NCBI RefSeq assembly: GCF_002419965.1
Contig: NZ_DIHC01000038.1
Span: 124,001 to 188,000 of the forward strand
Source of the DNA: Pseudomonas sp. UBA5706
GTDB lineage: Bacteria; Pseudomonadota; Gammaproteobacteria; Pseudomonadales; Pseudomonadaceae
Direction: 5' to 3'
Length of the DNA: 64,000 bases
Positions 8,877 to 16,368 of the stretch are shown here, piece after piece; the stretch's first letter is position 1; each line of letters opens with the position of its first letter. The notes beneath the pieces were generated by a model. That model was not told the origin of the DNA and ran no database searches. It saw only the letters and a program-made list of their open reading frames with translations. Both the position numbers and the translations under genes were made by a program.

Positions 8877-9896
8877 ATGAAAGCGCTCCCCAGACCTTGG
8901 CCCGTCCGCTTGCTGTCCATGGTCGCCGTATTGCTCACACTGTGGACCGGCGGCGTGCTGGCTGCGCAGCCCTCCGCGCGGCCGACTTCATCGACCTTTA
9001 CCCAAGGCATCCCGATTACCGCCAGTGGCTATCGCGCTCCACAGGCGGATGCATCACAGCGCAGCTTCGCCAACGGGGTGACTCGAATAGCCGATCTGCA
9101 CTATGCAGGCGCCGGCAAGGATCACTCGCTCCAGACCCTGGACCTGTATCTGCCCAGCACGCCTGCTGTTCCCCGGCCATTGGTCGTGTACATCCACGGC
9201 GGTGGATGGTCCGGCGGCAACGCACGAACCACCGGCGCCTTCGAAGACTTCCCCGCAGTGCTCGCTCGGTTCGCGGCTCAAGGTTACGCCGTGGCGTCGG
9301 TGAACTATCGCTTGAGCGGTACGGCAATTTTTCCCGCGGCGCGGAACGACGTTCAGGCAGCCATTGACTGGCTGCAAGACCACGCGTCCCAGTACGCGCT
9401 CGATCCAAAACGCCTGGCGGTGTGGGGCAATTCATCTGGTGGTCATCTGGCAGCACTGACGGCGCTCGGCTGCGATGTGCAGGCGGGGAGCCGTCCCTGC
9501 CCCAAGGTGCTGATCAGTTGGTTCGGCATCTACGACATGCTGCGCATTCTCGCGGACGATGACTATCCGCGCATCCGCAATGCGGCGCGTCGATTCATGG
9601 GCTGCGCGAACAACCCCTGCGGCGCTGCCACTGTCCATGCCGCCAGTGCGATCCCCCGGCTCGGTCAGGTGAAACCGGCGGTTTTGCTGATACACGGAAC
9701 GGCGGACCCTGTGGTCCCCTATGCACAATCAGTGGCGCTTGCCAGTGCGTTGAAGCGTCAAGGCGAGCCGGTCCAGCTATTGCTGGTGGCGGGTGTTGGG
9801 CACAGCCTGGTTGACCCGCAGAGCCAGGCCGTCACCCAGGCGGCGAACGAAAAGGCGCTGCAGGCCACGCTGAATTTTTTCAAGAGGTATCTTTAA
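8877..9896 (+). CDS. Secreted alpha/beta-hydrolase (esterase/lipase family)
   Basis: A 339-residue serine hydrolase starting at MKALPRPWPVRLLSM, with a signal peptide ending near VLAAQ. The oxyanion motif HGGGWSGGN is followed by the nucleophile elbow GNSSGGH. The acid is in HGTADPVVPY and the catalytic His in GVGHSLVD, so the triad is complete. This HGGG type includes acetyl-esterases and BD-FAE-like feruloyl esterases that remove acyl groups from plant polysaccharides. The start at 8877 gives a proper signal sequence, unlike the longer ORF beginning at 8724. Its stop overlaps the start of the PL4 lyase by one base (TAATG), so it probably deacylates the same glycan (inference). Confidence 0.85.
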   Translation: MKALPRPWPVRLLSMVAVLLTLWTGGVLAAQPSARPTSSTFTQGIPITASGYRAPQADASQRSFANGVTRIADLHYAGAGKDHSLQTLDLYLPSTPAVPRPLVVYIHGGGWSGGNARTTGAFEDFPAVLARFAAQGYAVASVNYRLSGTAIFPAARNDVQAAIDWLQDHASQYALDPKRLAVWGNSSGGHLAALTALGCDVQAGSRPCPKVLISWFGIYDMLRILADDDYPRIRNAARRFMGCANNPCGAATVHAASAIPRLGQVKPAVLLIHGTADPVVPYAQSVALASALKRQGEPVQLLLVAGVGHSLVDPQSQAVTQAANEKALQATLNFFKRYL

Positions 9897-11815
9897 TGAC
9901 TCCGCGCAGCGTTGTTTACGCGATGGCCCAGAGCGTCTGCCTGGTTTTTTCCATGGCGCCCGGCGCCTGGGCGCAACCGGTGCAGGTGCATCAGGAGTCC
10001 GGGCGCCTCATCCTGGACAACGGTCAGTTACAGATCGGCGTTGCCCGCGACGATGGTTTCCTGGATTTCATCCGCCAATGGGACGGCCATGGGTGGCACG
10101 ACCTGGGCGTCAACGAGCAGCACGCCGCCTACGAAGCCCATGGCGACGACTTCGCCAACGACTCTCGCAAGGCGATGTACTGGGATGCCAACGCCGATGT
10201 GCGCCCTGCGCCAGCGGGTGTGAAGCCGGCGACCAAGGGCTACTACCGCCCGGCGGCAGGAGAACCACAGGTATACATGAGCCACGCCAGCGACGAACGT
10301 GCCGAGGTGGTGGTGGCCCTCGCGCCCACGGCGCTCTTCCCGTTTCGCAGCCAGCTGCATTACGTGCTGTTCGCGGATCGCCCGGAATTTTATGCCTATG
10401 CGGTGCTGGAGCACGGCCCCGAACAGCCGGCGGCAACGCTGTACCAGAACCGATTTGTGATCAAGACCGTCATGGATGGCACCTTCAGCCATTGGGCCGT
10501 AGGTGGCGGCCAGTTGCTGCCGATTCCCCAGGCCGCAGTGGCCGCGCAGGTCAGTGATGCGACCTTCCGCCTGGCCGATGGCAGCATCAAGACCAAATAC
10601 ATGAACTCGGTGTTCTGGGCGCAGAACCCGGTGTACGGCTACGTCGGCGCCCAGCGCGGTTTGTGGATGATCGAGGCCAGCCCCGAGTACCACAACGGCG
10701 GCCCCAGCAAGCAGGGGCAGACCCTGCATGACAACGTGCTACTGAGGGTGATGCAGTCGGTGCACTTCGGCGCGTCGCCGGTGGTGTTGGCGCAGGGCGA
10801 GCCATGGCGCAAGGTCTATGGCCCGTTTCTTATATACGCCAACCACGGCAACGGGCCGCAGGCGCTGGAAGCAGACGCGCAACGGCAATGGCAGCAGGAA
10901 AAAGCCCGGTGGCCTTACGCCTGGGTCGACGACAGCGCTTATAGCCAGCATCGCGGCGCTGTCAGTGGGTCGGTAAGGCTGGGCAGCGCGCCGGCCACCG
11001 ATGCCTGGGTCATTCTCACCGACCCCGGCGTCGCCTGGACGGCACAGAGCAAAGGCTATGCGTTCTGGACGCGCCTCGACGCGCAAGGCGAATTTCATCT
11101 GCAAGGCGTCGTCCCCGGTACCTATGACCTGTATGTCAGCGGGGCCGATCAGCCACGGGACCTGCTCAAGCGTGCAATACGGGTCAAGGCCGACAGCAAC
11201 GTGCAACTGCAACCACTGGCCTGGGCCACAGACCCGTCCTGGCAAACCCTGTGGCAAATCGGCCACTTCGACCGCAGCGCGGCGGAATTTCGCAACGGCG
11301 ATGCACCGCGCCAGTTCGAGCTATACCGAGCCTACGCCGAGCAGTTCCCCCATGACGTGGACTACCGCATCGGTAGCAGTCAGCCGGCCCATGATTGGAA
11401 CTACGCGCAGTGGACGGTCTACAACCAGCATCCCGACTGGCGCGTGCACTTCGCCCTGTCCCGTGCCTTCAACGGCAAGGCGCAGTTGACTCTGGGCTTC
11501 GCCTCTTCGCAACCGGCTCAAGGCCAGCGTCTGACCGACCTGCGAGTCAGCCTCAACGGGCAGGAGCTGGCGCAAATCGCTTTGCCCAAAAGTGGCACCG
11601 CCGGTTACCGCGGCAGCGCCCAGGACTCGCCCTACGCGGTACACACCTTGAACTTCGACGCCGCTTTGCTTAAGGCCGGGGACAACCTGCTGACATTGCG
11701 CCACGCCAATGGCGAGCCGTTCAAGGCTTTCGTCGCGCGCGGTGGCGGCGCGGTGCCAGGCCAAGTGATGTATGACGCCTTGCGCTTGCAGGTACGCGCG
11801 CCAGCGAAGGAATAA
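9896..11815 (+). CDS. Rhamnogalacturonan lyase, PL4-like, secreted
   Basis: A 639-residue protein with a signal peptide ending at AWAQ. It has the three-domain plan of polysaccharide lyase family 4: an N-terminal beta-sandwich catalytic domain (about 30-330), a fibronectin-III-like middle domain (about 350-430, with GYAFWTRLDAQGEFHLQGV) and a C-terminal jelly roll starting near LWQIGHFDRSAAEFRNGD. Lys234 in IKTKY and His290 in SVHFG lie where the catalytic Lys/His pair of PL4 is expected, while SPEYHNGGPSKQ is a family hallmark. It would cleave Rha-GalA backbones of rhamnogalacturonan I by beta-elimination. Residue assignment is by pattern, not alignment. Translationally coupled to the esterase upstream. 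Confidence 0.82.
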   Translation: MTPRSVVYAMAQSVCLVFSMAPGAWAQPVQVHQESGRLILDNGQLQIGVARDDGFLDFIRQWDGHGWHDLGVNEQHAAYEAHGDDFANDSRKAMYWDANADVRPAPAGVKPATKGYYRPAAGEPQVYMSHASDERAEVVVALAPTALFPFRSQLHYVLFADRPEFYAYAVLEHGPEQPAATLYQNRFVIKTVMDGTFSHWAVGGGQLLPIPQAAVAAQVSDATFRLADGSIKTKYMNSVFWAQNPVYGYVGAQRGLWMIEASPEYHNGGPSKQGQTLHDNVLLRVMQSVHFGASPVVLAQGEPWRKVYGPFLIYANHGNGPQALEADAQRQWQQEKARWPYAWVDDSAYSQHRGAVSGSVRLGSAPATDAWVILTDPGVAWTAQSKGYAFWTRLDAQGEFHLQGVVPGTYDLYVSGADQPRDLLKRAIRVKADSNVQLQPLAWATDPSWQTLWQIGHFDRSAAEFRNGDAPRQFELYRAYAEQFPHDVDYRIGSSQPAHDWNYAQWTVYNQHPDWRVHFALSRAFNGKAQLTLGFASSQPAQGQRLTDLRVSLNGQELAQIALPKSGTAGYRGSAQDSPYAVHTLNFDAALLKAGDNLLTLRHANGEPFKAFVARGGGAVPGQVMYDALRLQVRAPAKE

Positions 11816-11859
11816 CGCAAAACCCGCTGGCCGGAAAACTGCGCGGGCCGCCGCCCGGC

Positions 11860-11875
11860 ATAAGGTAATGCTTAT
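11860..11875. promoter_or_regulatory. Inverted repeat upstream of the LysR gene, possible autoregulatory site
   Basis: ataag-N6-cttat lies about 100 bases before the LysR start, in the short gap after the lyase gene. LysR proteins commonly bind interrupted dyads near their own promoters. The arms are only five bases, so chance is a real alternative. Confidence 0.3.
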
Positions 11876-11977
11876 TCAATATAGGGCGGGGACGTGCGCG
11901 ATCAGTAGAATGGCGGGCCGTAACGCAGGTCTCGCGACCGGCACGCTCGTTCCACGCCCTACAAGGCCGTACCCTGA

Positions 11978-12949
11978 ATGCATCTGGATCTGCGCCAACT
12001 GCGCCACTTCATCGCCTTGGTCGAACATCGCAATTTTGGTCTGGCCGCGCAATCAGTGAACATTTCCCAGTCGGCGTTCAGCCGTAGTATCCAGGCTTTG
12101 GAACAAAGCTTCGGTGCACGCCTGATCGACCGGACTCGACAGCTGGAGCCAACCAAGAAAGGTTTGATCGTGCTGGAACACGCCCGGCGCATGATCGGCA
12201 ACGCCCATGACCTGATCAACTCGGTGCGCCAGTTTAACGAACGTGATGCCGGTGAATTGTCGTTCGCTTGCGGGCCGGCACCGGCGGCGTGGCTGATGCC
12301 CCAGGCCCTGGGCCTGTTCACCCGGCGCCTGCCCAAGGTGCGCCTGCGCTTTCACGTCGATAACTGGCAGGCTCTGGCCCAGCGTTTGCTCGCAGAGGAG
12401 TGCGAGTTCTTCGTCGCCGACGCGCGCAACTTCGAACACGACCCAGACTACCGCGTACAGCTGCTGACCCAACATCGCTGGGGCTTCTGCTGCCGCCGCG
12501 GGCACCCGTTGGCGGCGCTGGAGGAAGTCACTGTAGAGCAACTGTTCAGTTATCCCCTGGCCGGTACGGTACGTCCGCCAAACCTGCGCAAGGCGCTGGT
12601 GCAACTCAGCGGGCGGCCGGATTTCCAGACCAGTATCGAGTGCGACAACGGCTACAGCCTGGTCAGCGTGATCGAGCACTCCGACGCCATCGGCACCACC
12701 AATGTGAGCCAGAACAACCCCTACCTGCGTCAAGGGCTGAAGCTGCTGAACGTGCGCGGCCTGGACCCACAGGCGGCAGAATTCTTTACCCACTATGGGG
12801 TGGTCAGCCGCGCCGGCTACAAGTTGTCGTTTCTGGCGCAGACGCTGATCGACGCGTTTTTCGAGGCCGATGCAGCCATGCAGGCGCTGGAGGCCAACGC
12901 AGCGCAAGGCGAGTTGGCCGAACTGCCGCTTACAGGGCTCGCACACTGA
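11978..12949 (+). CDS. LysR-family transcriptional regulator of the lyase locus
   Basis: A 323-residue LysR protein. The N-terminal winged helix-turn-helix (residues 1-60) reads LRHFIALVEHRNFGLAAQSV, then SQSAFSRSIQALEQSFGARL. A linker helix and a two-lobed effector-binding domain (about 90-295) follow. It lies between the PL4 lyase and the DUF6250 gene, transcribed with the former and convergent with the latter. Its last 20 coding bases overlap the end of the DUF6250 gene on the other strand. Position suggests that it senses an oligosaccharide or sulfur signal for the flanking operons (inference). Confidence 0.9.
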   Translation: MHLDLRQLRHFIALVEHRNFGLAAQSVNISQSAFSRSIQALEQSFGARLIDRTRQLEPTKKGLIVLEHARRMIGNAHDLINSVRQFNERDAGELSFACGPAPAAWLMPQALGLFTRRLPKVRLRFHVDNWQALAQRLLAEECEFFVADARNFEHDPDYRVQLLTQHRWGFCCRRGHPLAALEEVTVEQLFSYPLAGTVRPPNLRKALVQLSGRPDFQTSIECDNGYSLVSVIEHSDAIGTTNVSQNNPYLRQGLKLLNVRGLDPQAAEFFTHYGVVSRAGYKLSFLAQTLIDAFFEADAAMQALEANAAQGELAELPLTGLAH

Positions 12950-13580
12950 AGCGGCTGATCGCCTGGCGTGACCATACCGAACGAAAGCCGAAATAGCCCG
13001 CTGCCGGCAGTTGCATCAGCGTCTGGCTGAACAGCAGCCGCTCGTCCACCCAATATCGGGTCGCTTCGGCGCCCACGTCGATACGAATCCGATAGATGCG
13101 TCCCGCTTCCAGCATATCGGTGGCGTGCAGGCGTTCGCCCAGCAGCGGCCGCTCCGCGCTACCGTCGTAATGGCGGAAGCGCGTGGTGGTGTTGCCATTG
13201 CCACCCATGCCCACGTAATAAGTGTCCAGCGAATCATAGGACTCAAGCACGCCGTCACGGGGATTCACTGTCGCGCTACCAGGCTCGTGGGCGGCCCAGA
13301 ACACGTTCATGTCGGAGAGGCGATCGTTGGCTTCCCCCGCCACCAGCACCTGGCGCAGGAACTCGATGCGGTACGCGCCCTGCAAGGCTTGTTGCAGCCA
13401 CACCGTCATGCCGGCGCGGGTGTCCATGATCAGCCGGCCTTGCTCGGTGAACACGCGGGAGTGTTGCGGCTGCTCGGTTTCGACGCGCCACAGGCGGCTG
13501 TCAAGCTGTCGAAAATCCTCCTTGAGGATGACTGTGCCCGGTTGCCTGAGGCTCGCCGTGGAAGTGCTCGGGTGCGGCAT
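12930..13580 (-). CDS. DUF6250-type glycan-associated protein
   Basis: A protein of about 216 residues starting MPHPSTSTASL, with no clear signal peptide. Features include DSRLWRVETEQPQHSRVF, GMTVWLQQAL, NDRLSDMNVFWAAHEPGS, YYVGMGGNGNTTTRFRHYDG and a final GYFGFRSVWSRQ. This pattern, a concanavalin-like sandwich with a conserved NDRxSDxNxFW centre, fits DUF6250, a family usually found beside polysaccharide-degrading genes. A catalytic role is not established. I took the ATG at 13580 because an upstream extension would run into the preceding lyase gene. It lies 38 bases after that gene, in the same run. No export signal is visible, so its location is uncertain. Confidence 0.65.
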   Translation of the reverse strand: MPHPSTSTASLRQPGTVILKEDFRQLDSRLWRVETEQPQHSRVFTEQGRLIMDTRAGMTVWLQQALQGAYRIEFLRQVLVAGEANDRLSDMNVFWAAHEPGSATVNPRDGVLESYDSLDTYYVGMGGNGNTTTRFRHYDGSAERPLLGERLHATDMLEAGRIYRIRIDVGAEATRYWVDERLLFSQTLMQLPAAGYFGFRSVWSRQAISRFSVRAL

Positions 13581-13618
13581 GCAAGGAATCTCTGAACGAT
13601 GATAGTTAGGCCAGGCGC

Positions 13619-16357
13619 TCACTGCGGCGCGCCGTCCATGGCCAGCAGCGCCATGGCGCTCAGGGCCCATTGCGCGACGGCATTGGTGGACAGATTGGCA
13701 GCCAGCGAGGTATCGGAGTGCTCGTCGATCAGCGACACCGGGTCGGGCTCGTTAAGCTTGTACAGAGAGTCCGGTGGCTCGATACGGTGCAGTGTGCGGT
13801 TGGGCCGCGGAATACCGCCGTTGCCAGCGAAGAACTCCTTCCAGGCGCGGACCTTGAGGCCAGGGTCCTGCAAGCGGTAGCCCGCGAACGCGGTCAGGCG
13901 TGCATGCCCCTGAGCCAGGTTGAGGTTGGGCAGCGGCGCACCGAGCGCGGTTTGATGTTCCTTGATCGATGCGTTGTACAGGCGGCAGTAATCCAGCCAG
14001 GCCTTCTCGAAGGCGGCCGATGGCAGCAGTTGCACCAACTCGCTGCAGATTTCCGCCAGGCCGAACACGGCAGACAGGTGCGATACCGAGAGCGCGCCGC
14101 TGGTGTCGGTATCGAAGCGTCCACTGTCGAGATTCATATTGCCCACCCCTGTAAAAAATCCATGGGGCTGGGCAGCAATGCTTTCCATACTGTTGAGCAA
14201 GCGCCGGGCCACGGCCGGGTCGCCGCTACGCTCCCAGTCGGTCAACCAGGCCGCAGCGATGGCGCCCCAATCAGTGCCGAACGAGACGCTGGCATAGCCC
14301 TCGCGACTGTCGCGTTGTTGGCCAATCTTGCGCCCTGGCACTACCTCGCGCAGGGTGCGCACGGCCTCGACCTGCTCCTGCAGCAAGTCGCCGATGCGCT
14401 CGTCCGCGGTGAGGTAATAGAGGAAGCGCCGGTTGGCCGCAGTGGAAATGCGCAGTTGCTTGGCGCTGTCGCCCCAATGCTGCACGTTATGGCGCGAACC
14501 CAGCGGCGCAAAGCGGCCAATGTGGTGCACGTCCACTTCGCCGGTGTGGCGGGTCATGGCCTCGGCCATGCGGAACACATCGTGGCGTGCGGTGCCCAGA
14601 AAGTAGTACCACAGCCACAGGTCAGTGCTCAGTTCGGAGTTGTCCCAGGCATAGCCGCCCACGTCGTAGCGCCACACGTGGCGTTGCTCGTCGTAGGTGT
14701 GCATGACGTCGCCGAAGTCCCAGAAGCCATACCATTTTCGCTGTTCGATTTCATCGCGGTAGAACTCGAAGTACCACTGCAACTGCGCTTCGACTTCCTG
14801 CTGGCGCCCTGTGCTTCTGGAGAAAGGCGCCCAGCCCGGGCCAAACACTGCGGCGGCATGCAGGCGCTCGGGCGGCGCCAGCAGCAGCGGTGGTTCCTCG
14901 ATCCGCCGGGCAATCAGTTGAAGCTCCCGGGCACTGGGTGTCGCCGCCACGAACTGCAGTTCCAGTTCGCTGGTACGAGCCACCCCCAGCGGCGTGCCAA
15001 AGCCGGGCTCATAATCCTCGTAGGTGATCTCCAGCGCTTCGCGTTGCCGGGCGAAGGTGTCTTCGCCCAGGCCGTCATGGTAATGACGCAAGTCCATGGG
15101 CCCGGCCTGTGGCGCCCACAGCCATAAGGTCACCTGCGCCTGCTCGGTATGGGCGTGTTCGATATCCAGCTGGCCCGGATAGCTTTGCCAGAAATGCCGC
15201 ACGCCGAATACCACGCCGCCCGAGGGTGAGCCAAGATAACCCACACCCGCGGCGCGCTGACCTGTCGCACTGTGCAGCCAGCCCTGACCGGCGCCCGTAC
15301 GCTTGCTGATCTGGTAGCCATCGGGATGCGCTTGCAGCAGCCGGTAGCTGCCGAACGCCGGGATGTACTGCAGACGGTTCGCGACCTGCGGGGCGAACTG
15401 TTCAACGGGACCCGCGCTGCGGCCTTCGACCTGGGCGCGCATGATCGCATCGCCCGGGTTGCGGCGCAGACCTGTAAGGCCGCGCACCGCTTCAGCGAAC
15501 ACGCCGCCCTCGGCGCTGACGAAACGGATATGGCGGTCGTACAACGGCGCGTCCAGGGGCGTGGAAAAACGCAGGCCGACGCCGCTGATGAAGTCATGGT
15601 TCTCGTCGATATCCACCACCAGGGTATGGACGATCCGCAGCTGCTCGCCTCCCGCGTAGGCGTAGATACGCACCACGAACGGCAACAGAGTGGTACTGCC
15701 ATCGAGCAGCCGATGGTGTCCGTGCAAGGCCACCACCGCCCGCACCGGGCCGCGCTGCTCGATCACCGCCTGGGTGATGTCGCTGCGGTACTGACGCACC
15801 GTGGTGGCGAGCTGGTCGGGATCGTCGCGCACCTGTAGCAAAAGGTGACCGTCGAGCAAGGCCGTACGGCCCTGGCGTTCTACACGGGTGATCAGGTTGG
15901 CGCCGCTGCGAGCGATGTCGCAGCGCAGCAGGCCGGTATCGAGGCGAATCAAGCCATCGTTTTCGTTTACCAACCCGGTGTGTTCGGGGCTTGCCGACGG
16001 CTGTGGCTGCAAACGGTAGTGCGCGCTAGGGTGAGCTTGTGGGCCGATGGCGTGGGCGGTCCATTTCAGGCTGCCGTCGGGCCAGTAGGCTAACGGCCAG
16101 GACTGCAGCGCGGGCGCTGAGCCATCGGCGGCCACCAAGCGAAAACCGCTGCCCGCTGTCACTTGACCACGAGGCCAGGGAGTGCCCCAGGTCACGCCCG
16201 TCACCGACGACGGCACCTGTTGGCCGAGCCAGCCGAGGGTGGTTGCCGTGGCAGGCACATCCTTTGTCGTCGTAGCCTGGGCCAGGAACGGCGCGGCGCC
16301 AGCCACTGCTGCGGTGGCCTGGATGAAACCGCGGCGTCCCAACAGGAACTTACTCAT
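13619..16357 (-). CDS. Exo-rhamnogalacturonan lyase family protein (PcRGLX/YetA-like, PL26-type), Tat-exported
   Basis: A 912-residue protein. LLGRRGFIQATAAVAGAAPF is a twin-arginine signal with cleavage near AQA. The N-terminal domain has VTWGTPWPRGQV and LAYWPDGSLKWTAHA, typical of the RIFT-barrel domain of the PcRGLX/YetA family. The middle and C-terminal part, including YGFWDFGDVMHTYDE, NSELSTDLWLWYYFLGTARHD and RHNVQHWGDSAKQ, resembles an (alpha/alpha) toroid. Family members release unsaturated disaccharides from rhamnogalacturonan ends, so it would complement the endo-acting PL4 enzyme. The length suits the family. It sits 11 bases after the second TonB-dependent receptor, in one operon. 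The subfamily is inferred from motifs, and substrate could differ. Confidence 0.75.
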   Translation of the reverse strand: MSKFLLGRRGFIQATAAVAGAAPFLAQATTTKDVPATATTLGWLGQQVPSSVTGVTWGTPWPRGQVTAGSGFRLVAADGSAPALQSWPLAYWPDGSLKWTAHAIGPQAHPSAHYRLQPQPSASPEHTGLVNENDGLIRLDTGLLRCDIARSGANLITRVERQGRTALLDGHLLLQVRDDPDQLATTVRQYRSDITQAVIEQRGPVRAVVALHGHHRLLDGSTTLLPFVVRIYAYAGGEQLRIVHTLVVDIDENHDFISGVGLRFSTPLDAPLYDRHIRFVSAEGGVFAEAVRGLTGLRRNPGDAIMRAQVEGRSAGPVEQFAPQVANRLQYIPAFGSYRLLQAHPDGYQISKRTGAGQGWLHSATGQRAAGVGYLGSPSGGVVFGVRHFWQSYPGQLDIEHAHTEQAQVTLWLWAPQAGPMDLRHYHDGLGEDTFARQREALEITYEDYEPGFGTPLGVARTSELELQFVAATPSARELQLIARRIEEPPLLLAPPERLHAAAVFGPGWAPFSRSTGRQQEVEAQLQWYFEFYRDEIEQRKWYGFWDFGDVMHTYDEQRHVWRYDVGGYAWDNSELSTDLWLWYYFLGTARHDVFRMAEAMTRHTGEVDVHHIGRFAPLGSRHNVQHWGDSAKQLRISTAANRRFLYYLTADERIGDLLQEQVEAVRTLREVVPGRKIGQQRDSREGYASVSFGTDWGAIAAAWLTDWERSGDPAVARRLLNSMESIAAQPHGFFTGVGNMNLDSGRFDTDTSGALSVSHLSAVFGLAEICSELVQLLPSAAFEKAWLDYCRLYNASIKEHQTALGAPLPNLNLAQGHARLTAFAGYRLQDPGLKVRAWKEFFAGNGGIPRPNRTLHRIEPPDSLYKLNEPDPVSLIDEHSDTSLAANLSTNAVAQWALSAMALLAMDGAPQ

Positions 16358-16368
16358 GGTTGCTGCTC

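Noticed and set aside
13670..15127. A 485-codon plus-strand ORF opposite the PL26-like lyase
   Set aside because: No domain, His/Gln/Arg-rich, entirely antisense to a coherent coding sequence.
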